DNA of 64,000 bases, taken from Treponema bryantii (GTDB lineage: Bacteria; Spirochaetota; Spirochaetia; Treponematales; Treponemataceae). Below, piece by piece: positions 1 to 8,900 of the stretch (position 1 is its first letter; each line of letters opens with the position of its first letter). A program made the position numbers and the translations under genes. Under the pieces are notes generated by a model. The model ran no database searches, was not told where the DNA came from, and saw nothing but the letters and a program-made list of their open reading frames with translations. The stretch lies in assembly GCF_036492245.1 (NCBI RefSeq), contig NZ_AP025286.1, positions 1,240,001 through 1,304,000 of the forward strand, read 5' to 3'.

Positions 1-204
1 TTCCGGCTTACACATCTGCTTATAAGCTTTGAGAGAGAACTTCCATTCAACGCCACCGTAAACACCTTTCTTTAAAAAACTGTAGATAAAGATGATTACA
101 AGTGGAGCAACAAAGAAAATAATAAACCAGAGTCCCATTGGCCAGCCGTAAAAAGAGCCGACGCGGGAATCATGTAATTCTTTAGATAGTCGTTTATCTT
201 TCAT
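1..204 (-). CDS. potB: Spermidine/putrescine-type ABC transporter permease, PotB-like (N-terminal part, runs off the window)
   Basis: The first 68 residues of a minus-strand protein are visible and the gene continues beyond base 1. It begins [14 protein letters not shown], then has a hydrophobic segment (about residues 22-44) followed by a positively charged loop, as in the first transmembrane helix of PotB/PotH-type inner-membrane permeases. Its ATG shares one base with the stop codon of the upstream ATPase gene (TAATG), so the two are probably translationally coupled. The call rests mainly on this position directly after a PotA-like ATPase. The substrate could equally be another polyamine-like or small cationic compound. 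Too little is visible to judge the permease motifs. Confidence 0.75.
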   Translation of the reverse strand, partial: MKDKRLSKELHDSRVGSFYGWPMGLWFIIFFVAPLVIIFIYSFLKKGVYGGVEWKFSLKAYKQMCKPE

Positions 205-1397
205 TATTTATTGATGTCCTCAACAATATAAGCGTCTTCTGCAGACCAGGAAACATAAACCCTGTCTTTCCACTGGATAACAGGACCATCATCCATATAG
301 TCCGTATGCTGCTTGAATACTTTGATAACTTTACCTGTATCAAGCTTTACATAGAACTTAGACTGGAAGCCTGAATAAATAGGCTCCTCTACGATTCCAC
401 TGAAAACATTTATATCTGTGCGGCCACCGGTTGAAGGTGGTTCAAGAGTAATTCTGATTTTTTCAGGACGGATAGTGAAGGCAACTTTCTGACCTTTGTC
501 TGTGTGCTCGTAATCTGTAACCTGCATAAAGCGGTCGAGGGCTGCTTCTGCGGCTGTATCTGTTGCAAGAGGTGCCTGCTTTCCGAGCTCCGGTACACTG
601 AGGGTAGCCATAAAATCATCGTTACCGGCAGTGTCCTTGTGAGGAACACAGTCTACAACTTCAGCATCAAAGAGGTTAGTTTCTCCAATAAACTGAGCAA
701 CAAACTGAGTTGCAGGGCTTTCGTAAATTTCGTATGGAGTTCCTATCTGAAGTACATGACCTGCGTTCATAACTGCAATGCGGTCAGAAACAGAAAGAGC
801 TTCACTCTGATCGTGAGTTACATAGATAAATGTAATACCAATCTGGTCGTGAAGACGATCCAGATCAATAAGAAGATTTGCGCGGAGCTTTGCATCAAGG
901 GCAGAAAGAGGCTCGTCGAGCAGAAGAACCTTAGGCTCGTTGATGAGGGCGCGGGCAATAGCAACACGCTGTTTCTGTCCACCTGAGAGTTGGTTTGGCT
1001 TTTTGTTAATGTGCTGATCCAGCTGTACAAGGTGTACGTATTCGCGAACCTTTTTATCAATTTCATCCTTAGGGAGTTTCTTAAGACGCAGAGAGAATGC
1101 TACGTTTTCGTAAACAGTCATGTGAGGAAAAAGAGCATAAGTCTGGAAAACGGTATTTGATTCGCGCTTATCCGGTGAAAGAGGAATTACGTTCTTGTCA
1201 TCAAAAAGAACTACTCCATCATCTGGAGACTCAAAACCTGCAATTATGCGGAGAAGTGTAGTTTTTCCGCATCCAGAAGGACCAAGAAGAGAGAAGAACT
1301 CTCCCGGTTCAATAGTAAAATTGATGTCATCCAGGGCAACAAAATCGCCGAATCTTTTGGATACATGATCAATGGTAACCTGACTTCCTTTCACCAA
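204..1397 (-). CDS. potA: Spermidine/putrescine-type ABC transporter ATP-binding protein (PotA-like)
   Basis: This 397-residue ATPase would energise uptake of a polyamine-like substrate together with the permease that follows. Walker A is GPSGCGKTT at residues 39-47, the ABC signature LSGGQ at 137-141 and Walker B VLLLDEP at 157-163. After the roughly 240-residue nucleotide-binding domain comes a C-terminal TOBE-like beta domain, giving the length usual for PotA (about 380). The start is uncertain: TTG at 1397-1395 is followed directly by GTG at 1394-1392. A GAGG ribosome-binding site just upstream sits 4 bases from the TTG and 7 from the GTG, and I favour the GTG. It is the first visible gene of an operon leaving the window. 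Fe3+ or other CUT1-like ATPases look similar, so the substrate is inferred. Confidence 0.85.
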   Translation of the reverse strand: MVKGSQVTIDHVSKRFGDFVALDDINFTIEPGEFFSLLGPSGCGKTTLLRIIAGFESPDDGVVLFDDKNVIPLSPDKRESNTVFQTYALFPHMTVYENVAFSLRLKKLPKDEIDKKVREYVHLVQLDQHINKKPNQLSGGQKQRVAIARALINEPKVLLLDEPLSALDAKLRANLLIDLDRLHDQIGITFIYVTHDQSEALSVSDRIAVMNAGHVLQIGTPYEIYESPATQFVAQFIGETNLFDAEVVDCVPHKDTAGNDDFMATLSVPELGKQAPLATDTAAEAALDRFMQVTDYEHTDKGQKVAFTIRPEKIRITLEPPSTGGRTDINVFSGIVEEPIYSGFQSKFYVKLDTGKVIKVFKQHTDYMDDGPVIQWKDRVYVSWSAEDAYIVEDINK

Positions 1398-1475
1398 GCA
1401 ACCTCGAAAATAATAATGTTATAAAGATTAAAATGATACATATATACAATTATGTCAATAAAAAAAAGAAAATAA

Positions 1476-1504
1476 TTGAAAGATTTCATAAATTGAATTA
1501 TTCT
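1476..1504 (+). promoter_or_regulatory. Predicted sigma-70-type promoter for the small membrane protein
   Basis: TTGAAA at 1476-1481 and TATTCT at 1499-1504 are separated by exactly 17 bases. Transcription would begin near 1511, giving a short leader that contains the GAGG ribosome-binding site at 1512-1515. Confidence 0.5.
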
Positions 1505-1524
1505 AAATAGTGAGGTTACTTAAT

Positions 1525-1749
1525 ATGATTTCTATTATACTTGGAATACTTTTTATTGCGTTTACAGTTTTTGCAGTTCTGCCTATGTGTCCACTTAACT
1601 GGGGCGCAGATGTAATTGCATTTTTGAAGGGCGGAGCTCCAGTTTTTGCAGCTCTCATCGGACTTATCTGTCTTTTCATTGGTGCTGCAGATATTAAAGA
1701 TAAAAAAGAAGCTAAAAAAGAAGATGCTGCTAAAAACGACCAGCAGTAG
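1525..1749 (+). CDS. Small conserved-looking membrane protein with two transmembrane segments
   Basis: A protein of about 74 residues starting at the ATG at 1525, with GAGG at 1512-1515 placed 9 bases before it. An upstream in-frame GTG at 1510 is less likely because it precedes the ribosome-binding site. Two hydrophobic stretches (start to about residue 20, and about residues 38-55) are linked by a short loop with Pro-Met-Cys-Pro. The tail is highly charged, rich in Lys, Glu and Ala, and ends in Asp-Gln-Gln. That pattern suits a small inner-membrane protein with a cytoplasmic tail. I do not recognise the family. It has its own promoter, and the rplM promoter begins directly after its stop codon. 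Confidence 0.7.
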   Translation: MISIILGILFIAFTVFAVLPMCPLNWGADVIAFLKGGAPVFAALIGLICLFIGAADIKDKKEAKKEDAAKNDQQ

Positions 1750-1751
1750 TA

Positions 1752-1781
1752 TTGACTCAATCTATTGAAATCTGATAATAT
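1752..1781 (+). promoter_or_regulatory. Predicted promoter of the rplM-rpsI operon
   Basis: TTGACT at 1752-1757 is followed 17-18 bases later by ATAATAT at 1775-1781. This is a strong match expected for a ribosomal-protein operon. The transcript would start near 1788, leaving a leader of about 105 bases. Confidence 0.65.
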
Positions 1782-1793
1782 ACTTTACCCGTT

Positions 1794-1826
1794 ATTGGAT
1801 TTTTGACTGCTCATCGAAAATCCAAT
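1794..1826 (+). promoter_or_regulatory. Leader hairpin of the rplM-rpsI mRNA
   Basis: A perfect 10-bp stem, ATTGGATTTT at 1794-1803 with AAAATCCAAT at 1817-1826, closes a 13-base loop at the very 5' end of the predicted rplM transcript. A second, bulged stem (GTTCAG pairing with CTGGAAC) lies at about 1837-1858, before the ribosome-binding site AAGG at 1883-1886. There is no T-run after either, so they do not look like terminators. Leader structures controlling L13 operons are known in other bacteria. That this one is autoregulatory is inference. Confidence 0.5.
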
Positions 1827-1892
1827 GCAGTTTCAGTTCAGATGCAAGTTCTGGAACCGCAGATAAACTTTAATTTTACAGTAAGGTATATC

Positions 1893-2321
1893 ATGGAAAC
1901 TATTTTCGTTAAAGAATACGAACAGGCTCGCAAATGGTACGTTATTGACGCAGCCGGAAAACCACTTGGACGTGTTGCTGCAAAGGCAGCTTATATTGCA
2001 CGTGGAAAGAACAAAGCAACTTACACAAAGAATCAGCTTATGGGTGATTTCGTTGTAATCATCAATGCAGAAAAAGCTGTTGTAACTGGTGGTAAAGAAC
2101 AGAAGAAGATTTACTATCACCACACAGGTTTCGTAGGTGGACTTCGCGCTCATACTTATGAGAAGCTTCTTGAAAAGCACCCTACAGATCCAATGGCTAT
2201 TGCTGTTGCTGGTATGCTTCCACACGGAAGACTCGGTCGCAAGATGATGGATAACGTAAAGATTTACGCTGGTGCTGAGCATCCACATGCTGCACAGAAT
2301 CCACAGCCAATTGAACTTTAA
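1893..2321 (+). CDS. rplM: 50S ribosomal protein L13
   Basis: L13 is a 142-residue protein of the large ribosomal subunit and one of the earliest to assemble on 23S rRNA. Family hallmarks are present in order: the N-terminal KWYVIDAAGKPLGRVA, the central GDFVVIINAEKAVVTGGKEQKKIYYHHTG, and the C-terminal GMLPHGRLGRKMM. The length equals that of the E. coli protein. I chose ATG 1893 because AAGG at 1883-1886 precedes it and homologues begin here. An in-frame extension back to 1803 would run through the leader hairpin and is rejected. It is followed after 15 bases by rpsI, the usual bacterial pairing. Confidence 0.98.
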   Translation: METIFVKEYEQARKWYVIDAAGKPLGRVAAKAAYIARGKNKATYTKNQLMGDFVVIINAEKAVVTGGKEQKKIYYHHTGFVGGLRAHTYEKLLEKHPTDPMAIAVAGMLPHGRLGRKMMDNVKIYAGAEHPHAAQNPQPIEL

Positions 2322-2336
2322 TACGGGGGATAGAAA

Positions 2337-2729
2337 ATGGTAAAGAATATTGCTATTGGTACAGGAAGAAGAAAGACTGCTGTAGCCCGCGTATTTGTTC
2401 GCGACGGCTCAGGAAAAATCGTTGTAAATGGTAAAGATGTAAAAGAATACTTTGTAACTGCAGAACAGATTCAGATCGTTCAGCAGCCACTTTTGGTTAC
2501 TTCAATGGGTTCAAAGTATGACGTTCTTATCAACGTACAGGGTGGCGGTATGAACGGACAGGCAGCTGCTTGCTTGCACGGAATTTCACGCGCTCTCGTT
2601 CAGATTGATCCAGATGCTCGTACATCTCTCAAGGCTAACGGATACCTCACACGTGATTCTCGTATGGTTGAGCGTAAGAAGTACGGACAGAAGGGTGCTC
2701 GTCGCCGCTTCCAGTTCTCAAAGCGTTAG
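2337..2729 (+). CDS. rpsI: 30S ribosomal protein S9
   Basis: S9 (130 residues) sits in the head of the small ribosomal subunit, and its C-terminal tail reaches the decoding region near the P-site tRNA. The sequence opens with [12 protein letters not shown] and contains [21 protein letters not shown]. It ends in the invariant basic tail [16 protein letters not shown], matching the family end to end. A GGGGGA ribosome-binding site lies at 2325-2330. It is the second gene of the rplM-rpsI operon and is followed by an intrinsic terminator. Confidence 0.98.
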   Translation: MVKNIAIGTGRRKTAVARVFVRDGSGKIVVNGKDVKEYFVTAEQIQIVQQPLLVTSMGSKYDVLINVQGGGMNGQAAACLHGISRALVQIDPDARTSLKANGYLTRDSRMVERKKYGQKGARRRFQFSKR

Positions 2730-2760
2730 TTTATACAAGTTCGCTACAGAACTTATTTAC

Positions 2761-2790
2761 AAAACTCGGTCACTCGGCCGAGTTTTTTTG
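2761..2790 (+). terminator. Intrinsic terminator of the rplM-rpsI operon
   Basis: AAAACTCGG at 2761-2769 pairs perfectly with CCGAGTTTT at 2778-2786 around an 8-base loop, followed by a run of T. It lies 31 bases after the rpsI stop codon. Confidence 0.85.
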
Positions 2791-2817
2791 TTTTTAACGG
2801 TTCTTCGATTTTAGGTA

Positions 2818-2846
2818 TGTGTCCTCTTTTGCTCTGTGAGGAATTT
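2818..2846. repeat. Half copy of the CACAGAG palindromic repeat family
   Basis: The sequence TGTGTCCTCTTTTGCTCTG, continuing TGAGGAATT, matches the right arm of the full palindromes at 3490-3568 and 25775-25846 almost base for base. No left arm is visible upstream. It lies just before recX, so this copy looks truncated or only half inserted. Confidence 0.6.
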
Positions 2847-2890
2847 TCTTTTATATTGAACTGATTATTGATATAATTAAACGCAATAAT

Positions 2891-3481
2891 ATGATTATCA
2901 AGACAATCGCAGAAACATCATACAGTGGAATGTTCAAGGTAGCGCCTGAAGAGGGTTCTGCATTTTATGTGCGGGCGGAATATCTGCCGGAAGGTCTTTT
3001 TGAGAGAATTGATGTTGGTGTTGAGTTTGATGAAAATGAAACCGACTGCCTTCTCGACGCAGGTCTTACCTGCGCAGTTGAACTCAAAGCTGTTTCATAT
3101 CTTGCCCGTGCTGAACAGAGCCGATTTGGACTTACACGTAAATTAATAGAAAAGAAGTTTGATAAAAAATATGTCGAAGCCGCGATGTCTTATCTTGAGT
3201 TGCGCGGTTATTTGAGCGATTTACGTTATGCAACTGCCTGGCTTAATACAAGAAAAACAAATCACTATGAGGGAAGAAGCAGGTTGTCTGCAGAACTTGC
3301 ATCTCGCGGAATAGCACGAGATGTTGCAAATAAAGCCCTTGATATTTTTTTTGCAGAAAATGATGAAGACGAGATCTGCCGCAAAGCATATGAGAAACTT
3401 TCAAAATCAAAATCTGGTGAAAAATTAACAGCTGCTATGCTAAGACAAGGGTTTACTCAAAAACAGATTCGAAATCTCTAA
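2891..3481 (+). CDS. recX: Regulatory protein RecX
   Basis: RecX binds RecA filaments and limits recombinase activity. The 196-residue protein has the three-helix repeats typical of the family: ARAEQSRFGLTRKLIEKKF (about residues 73-91), YLELRGYLSDLRYATAWL (about 101-118), and GRSRLSAELASRGI (about 128-141). The N-terminal 60 residues are an extra acidic region, as in other spirochete RecX proteins. The ATG at 2891 has no clear ribosome-binding site, and a TATAAT box lies only 13 bases upstream, so the leader is very short. recA is not in the window. The gene is flanked on both sides by copies of the CACAGAG repeat. Confidence 0.85.
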   Translation: MIIKTIAETSYSGMFKVAPEEGSAFYVRAEYLPEGLFERIDVGVEFDENETDCLLDAGLTCAVELKAVSYLARAEQSRFGLTRKLIEKKFDKKYVEAAMSYLELRGYLSDLRYATAWLNTRKTNHYEGRSRLSAELASRGIARDVANKALDIFFAENDEDEICRKAYEKLSKSKSGEKLTAAMLRQGFTQKQIRNL

Positions 3482-3489
3482 TGAATTAG

Positions 3490-3568
3490 TTTCTCACAGA
3501 GCAAAGGAGGGCACAGAGGATAATAAAATTATAAAAACTCTGTGTCCTCTTAAGCTCTGTGAGGAATT
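3490..3568. repeat. CACAGAG-family intergenic palindrome (full copy)
   Basis: The arms TTTCTCACAGAG...GGGCACAGAG and CTCTGTGTCCTCT...CTCTGTGAGGAA are imperfect inverted copies of about 29 bases around an AT-rich centre (about 3519-3538). The element fills the gap between the convergent recX and alpha-galactosidase genes and touches the latter's stop codon. As RNA it could fold as a hairpin in either direction and so act as a two-way terminator for both genes. Copies of the same family occur at 2818 and 25775. Confidence 0.75.
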
Positions 3569-5775
3569 TATTTTTCTTCAATATAGATTAACTGTCCCTG
3601 GAAGTCGCCCCAGTCGCGTCTTACCGGAATGCCGGCTTTTGCAATTGTGAGGCCGGTCAGTTCTACCGGCTGTAACTTTGACAGGTCTTCATCTGGCCAG
3701 GTCACTTTATATCTTGCATCCGGCTTAAGCCCGGTAATCTTTATAAATCGTGTCTTATAATTCGGGTGGTTCATTACCTGAACAAAAGTCACAAGTGCCT
3801 TTGACTTATCTTTTGCAATACTAGCCCAGCAGTCATATTCGTTGTTTTCACTGTAACTTGCAATACGGCTGTAGTCTCCGTTACGAACCAGGCTGCTGAA
3901 CTTTTTGTAAAGTGCAACCTGACCTGGAATCATTGCGCGTTCTTCCAGTGGAAGTTTTGTGATGTCCAGTTCGTAGCCGAAGGTTCCGCTGAGGGCAACG
4001 TAGCCTCGGGTCTTAAATGGAGTAACGCGGCCACAGGCGTGGTTAGGGCAGACGCTGACATGTGCTCCCATTGTGGAAAGCGGATAGATGAGGGCTGTTC
4101 CTTCCTGAATAGAAAGTCTCTCAATTGCATCTGTGTCGTCACTGCACCAGATCTGTGGGCTGTAGAAGAACATACCCGGGTCAAAGCGGGCACCGCCACC
4201 TGAGCAGTTTTCAAGCAGAAGTTTTGGGAACTCAGTGAGTAAGCGTTCCTGCAGACGGTAAACAGCAAGAACATAGCGGTGATAGAACTCGCCGATTCTG
4301 TCAGCAGGCAGTGCAATAGATCCTATGTCTGTTAATTGGCGGTTCATATCCCATTTTACATATTCAATATTTGCGCTTCTCAAAATTTTTGCGATGCTTT
4401 CGTAGGTATAGTCTTCAACTTCTTTTCTTGTGACGTCTAGTACCAGCTGCTGGCGGCTCATACCAGGTTCGCGGCCAGGAATCTGAATTGTCCAGTCCGG
4501 GTGTGCACGGTACAAATCAGAATCAGGAGAAATCATTTCAGGTTCAAACCAGATTCCAAACTTCATGCCAAGCTTGTTCACTTCATCAACAAGATGCTTG
4601 AGTCCGCCTTTGATTTTATCTTCGTTTACATACCAGTCGCCGAGTGAGCTGTCATCAAAAGAACGGTGACCGAACCAGCCGTCATCCATAACAAGCATTT
4701 CAATGCCATCTTTGCTGGCCTCTCGTGCAATATCAATCAGCTTGTCTGTATCAAAATTAAAATAGGTTGCTTCCCAGTTGTTGATAAGGATAGGGCGGTC
4801 TGCCTTTTTATATGGAGAGCGGATAAGGTGTTCGCGGTAAAGATCGTGGAAAGTACGGCTCATTGCATTGAGGCCTGAATCAGAATAAACAAGAACAGCC
4901 TGTGGAGTATCAAAAACTTCTCCGTTTTCAAGCTTCCATGTAAAGCCTTCCGGGTTAATTCCCATTACTGCGCGGATATTATCAAACTGATTTCTCTGAA
5001 CGTCTGCAACAAAGTTTCCGCTGTAAATAAAATTGATTCCATAAACACGGCCGGAATCCCAGTCTGCATTGTGGTCGAGGAGGGCAATAAAAGGATGCTC
5101 CTGATGGCTGGTTTCACCGCGCATAGAAACAACGCCCTGCTTTCCCATATGAACCGCGTGTCGCTCCATATGACGTTCGCGTGCCCACGAACCGTGCAGT
5201 GTAATCATATCAAAATTGTCGTTATCAATATCTAAAGCTAGTGAAAGAGCCTTTTTAATATAGAAAGGTTTTGTTCCATTATTTTTGATTCTTACTGAGC
5301 GAACAATTGCATCAATTTTCTCAAAAACAGTGTAAATGAGGGTAACCTCTGCGCCGAGAATGTCGTCTGTAGCGGTGAGCTCGAGGACAGAACAATCTTC
5401 AGTCCCGCCAAAAACAGCCGGTAGTCCCGGAAGTTCCTTTGCACCAGCACTGATTTTATGGCTTTTATATTTTAATTCAATTGCGTTATGACCTTCGCTG
5501 TCGCAGACTGCAAGAGCTGATTCACGGTAATCACCAAGTCCTTCTGTCGGAAGTTCCTGCGGAAAGAAGTCTAAAAACATTCCTTTCTCGCGGAAAATCT
5601 TATTTCCGGAAAAACCGTATTCCATATTGCGGGTGAGGTAAGAAACATCATCTTCACCAATCTTGCTGCCATAATATGCATGTCCGATATAGCCGCGCTC
5701 GTTAATAAAAATTGAATATGTTGAATTTGGTGTATCTAAACGGAAACTATTTTTCTTTGAATCAAAGGAAATCAT
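3568..5775 (-). CDS. Alpha-galactosidase, glycoside hydrolase family 36
   Basis: The 735-residue protein would remove terminal alpha-1,6-galactose from melibiose, raffinose-type oligosaccharides or galactomannan. It has the GH36 layout: N-terminal beta-supersandwich, a TIM barrel starting near PILINNWEATYFNFD, and a C-terminal beta domain. The nucleophile is Asp475 in KWDMNR, and the acid/base lies in the WCSDDTDAIERL motif (Asp546/547). The size fits bacterial Aga/RafA enzymes (about 720-740). No signal peptide is seen, so it is cytoplasmic and needs an oligosaccharide importer. A GAGG ribosome-binding site and a good promoter (5811-5839) precede it. No dedicated transporter is adjacent. Confidence 0.93.
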   Translation of the reverse strand: MISFDSKKNSFRLDTPNSTYSIFINERGYIGHAYYGSKIGEDDVSYLTRNMEYGFSGNKIFREKGMFLDFFPQELPTEGLGDYRESALAVCDSEGHNAIELKYKSHKISAGAKELPGLPAVFGGTEDCSVLELTATDDILGAEVTLIYTVFEKIDAIVRSVRIKNNGTKPFYIKKALSLALDIDNDNFDMITLHGSWARERHMERHAVHMGKQGVVSMRGETSHQEHPFIALLDHNADWDSGRVYGINFIYSGNFVADVQRNQFDNIRAVMGINPEGFTWKLENGEVFDTPQAVLVYSDSGLNAMSRTFHDLYREHLIRSPYKKADRPILINNWEATYFNFDTDKLIDIAREASKDGIEMLVMDDGWFGHRSFDDSSLGDWYVNEDKIKGGLKHLVDEVNKLGMKFGIWFEPEMISPDSDLYRAHPDWTIQIPGREPGMSRQQLVLDVTRKEVEDYTYESIAKILRSANIEYVKWDMNRQLTDIGSIALPADRIGEFYHRYVLAVYRLQERLLTEFPKLLLENCSGGGARFDPGMFFYSPQIWCSDDTDAIERLSIQEGTALIYPLSTMGAHVSVCPNHACGRVTPFKTRGYVALSGTFGYELDITKLPLEERAMIPGQVALYKKFSSLVRNGDYSRIASYSENNEYDCWASIAKDKSKALVTFVQVMNHPNYKTRFIKITGLKPDARYKVTWPDEDLSKLQPVELTGLTIAKAGIPVRRDWGDFQGQLIYIEEK

Positions 5776-5810
5776 AATTTTTTTTACCTCATAATTTGTA
5801 TATTTTTGTT

Positions 5811-5839
5811 AGTATAACTACAACATCTTAATACAGCAA
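5811..5839 (-). promoter_or_regulatory. Predicted promoter of the alpha-galactosidase gene
   Basis: On the minus strand TTGCTG (5839-5834) and TATACT (5816-5811) are spaced by 17 bases, and the ATG follows at 5775 after a GAGG site. The promoter faces away from that of the lipoprotein gene at 5919. Confidence 0.6.
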
Positions 5840-5864
5840 GTTAAATATAAATAAGTTCTTCTTT

Positions 5865-5893
5865 TTGACATATAACTATAGCTATGTAATAAT
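5865..5893 (+). promoter_or_regulatory. Predicted promoter of the 1084-aa lipoprotein gene
   Basis: A perfect TTGACA at 5865-5870 is followed after 16-17 bases by TAATAAT at 5887-5893. The ribosome-binding site AAAGGAG lies at 5906-5912, before the ATG at 5919. Confidence 0.65.
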
Positions 5894-5918
5894 ATTTTAA
5901 GAATAAAAGGAGTTTTAG

Positions 5919-8900
5919 ATGAAACAACGTCTTTTATATATTTTTTTATTGCTTGTTTTATTTTCTTCCTGTGAAAACTTCCTTGATAATCAGAACATAA
6001 AAGAAGATATTACTGAAGCTATCGCTTATAAAAATGCACCTGTCTGTACAGTTCTGGTAAAAGCTGATGAGACCATTGGTTATTTTATTTCTTCAGGTGA
6101 AAAAGAATTTAGACTTGGTTATAGTCAAAAACTGCAGTTTTCATTAGATTCTGATGAATATCAATATCACAGTCTGGAAGCTGTATGCAAAACAAATCCT
6201 TCAATAAGTCGTGCAGACTGTGTAAAATTTACTCCTGTTAATTCTATAGCAGATGAAAAAAAAGGGATTTATACAGTTGATGTAGAAATTGTAAAAAAGC
6301 AGGATGATATATTGATTAGACCAGTGTGCTTTCAGTTACCATCTGTTACTTTGCACGAACCTTCATCTCCAATTGCACAGAATCTTACTAATATACCTAT
6401 AGTAATCAATTTCAATATGCCAATGGAAGATGATATTATCTCATCTGAAAAACTGTTTATATCACACTATGGTTTACAAATCAGTCTTTCTGAATATTTT
6501 GAAACACCTGTTCTTAGTAACAATAATCAGACTATTACAATAATGCCCAAAACTCAGGATTTGCTGAATTATATAGTTAGCCTGAATGCTGCGTTTCTGG
6601 ATATTGGTATTTCATTCGCTGAAACAGTTTCTGTTTGTAAAGAAAATACAATACTGTATTTGCAACAGAATAATAATTCAAATTTTTCAGTTAGATATGT
6701 TCCTCAAAAAGAAAATGTTAAACCTGATGTAAAAGATTTCTTTGTAACCAGAACTCCATTAACACAGGATAATACTGATTCGATAGAAAAGATTAATCAA
6801 CTGGAAAAATTTGCTAATAAAACAGAAAAGTATTTATCACGGGATGAAATCAGACAAAATAGAACTGGCGGTACAGTGTATATTTATGGTCGTTATTATG
6901 ATAAAGATTCAGGAATTAAAAATGTTATTATTACAGAACAGCGTACAAATAATGAAGAAGGTGAAGTAGTGAATGATCCTGAAATACAGCCAGTTGAATA
7001 TACAAGGTTCAATATAAATAGTGAAGGAAATTCTCTGGAAAATTTCTGGATTGATGCAGATGGATATACCCGTTTTTGTATTAAATATACACTACAGGGC
7101 GATGATGATAATCCAAAAAATGGGGCAGTATTATTAAAAGTTCAGGTTTTTGATGCCTGTGATAATGAAGCCGAAGAACAAATTCTTTCTGTAATTAAGA
7201 ATCGTGGGAAAATTGAAGTTGACTTTAATGCTTATATGAATAAGAAGAAATCAATGGATTTTAATGATTTTTATGATATTTCAAATTATGAAGATAATAT
7301 CAGCATTTTATATGTATATGAATCAGAAGAAATATCTTATTATGATGATCATGCAATGATTTCTGATGGTGTTAAAGAAAAGTTGTATAAAAGTGTTTTT
7401 TTAACAGGTCATTTATTTCTTCCTTCTATAAAATATATTAATGAGACAGGTCAAGAAGAACAAAGAGATTTTTCTTTTAATGAAGATGAGTCAATCTGGG
7501 AATTACCTTTAAATGATTTGAAAGAGCGGAATATATACAGCTTTACTCTTATAGTAAAGGATGATATCGGTAATATTTCTCAAACAGCAGTTATATTGCC
7601 TTGTCTTTCTTTATATTCCTTAAAAGAATCCACAGAAGATCCAGATATCCGTTTAGCTGAGTTTTTATATGTTCAAAGTGAAGGTTATGAATTTGATTTA
7701 TTTAGAGAAGATTCAGATAATGCAATTACTCGGATATATGGTTGTGAAACTTATACATCCATTTCGTTAGATAGGAATTGTACTTACTATGCAGTTCCTA
7801 AAGTTGCACATAATCTTTATGGAGATTTATTGAAAATTGAAATGGAAAAAAATGAAATTTCAGTTGGAAATAATACAATTAATATACAGTTTGACCGAGA
7901 AAAAGATATAAAACGACATATTCCAAAATCAGTTGAGGATTGGGATTATTATGATTTAATATTACATATAGATGAATCAGAATGGGATTTATACAAATCT
8001 ATTCTTGTAAAAAAATCATATGGTTCTGATGCTGTTATTGAATATGGTAGTACGGAATATGTTTTCAGTATTGATACAAGATTATCTTACCAATCTCAAT
8101 CACTAACTTTCTATGGAATTACTGAGAATAATTTATTAGGTGGTATAGGTTCTATAAATATAGAATGTTTTAATGCGCAGGAAAACATAAAGTATGACTT
8201 TACAGCACCTACTGTTCTAACCCAACGAGGTACTTATGAATTTTATCAGGTATATATCAAATATGAAGGTGGTGCTTCTCCAGAGCGTGCTGTTATTTAT
8301 TTGGGAGATGATGCAATTGAATTAAATCAGCAGAATAATTTTTCTAAGATAATACCATATTGGGAAATAATTAATAATACACAAAAGAATGATGTATGGT
8401 ATTACTTTCCATACGAATCTTATGATGTAAATGGTAATGTTGCATTCGAAAAGGCAAGTTTTTATATACCTGATGGACTTTATGAGCCAAAGAGTTTTGA
8501 TACAATTCAAACGCAGGAAATTAATGGAAATTCAAATAAAGTAACGGCTACATTAACCAGTTGTCCAATAAATTCCCGTTATATGAGTGATTACGAAAAA
8601 ACAAGTAAAACAAAGTATATATATGTTTATACCCTTACAAACGATGATTATTGGATTAATAATACAATTGCTTTATCAGTTACCAGGGACTTTTATTCAA
8701 TAGATCAAGATAACGGTTATTTTGAATTTAGTGGAACTAACTTAATACTTCCAAAAGATTCTTTTGTACTTTTAACTTCAACAGATCATTCGACTAGTGA
8801 ATATAATTACTATTATACTTCAGGCGGAATTTTCTATACAGGTATTCAGACACAACGTGAAAGATTGTATGATTTGCTTATTCCAAATGGAAATTCTAAA

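Noticed and set aside
504-986. A 160-codon plus-strand frame opposite potA
   Set aside because: It is antisense to well-conserved ATPase motifs, has no ribosome-binding site, and its product has no recognisable domain.
1833-2288. A 151-codon minus-strand frame opposite rplM
   Set aside because: It lies antisense to L13 and its leader, and the product has no known pattern; it is a shadow of the ribosomal gene.
3490-3568. Possible CRISPR-like repeat
   Set aside because: The units are palindromes scattered far apart, not regularly spaced with unique spacers, and no cas gene is present.
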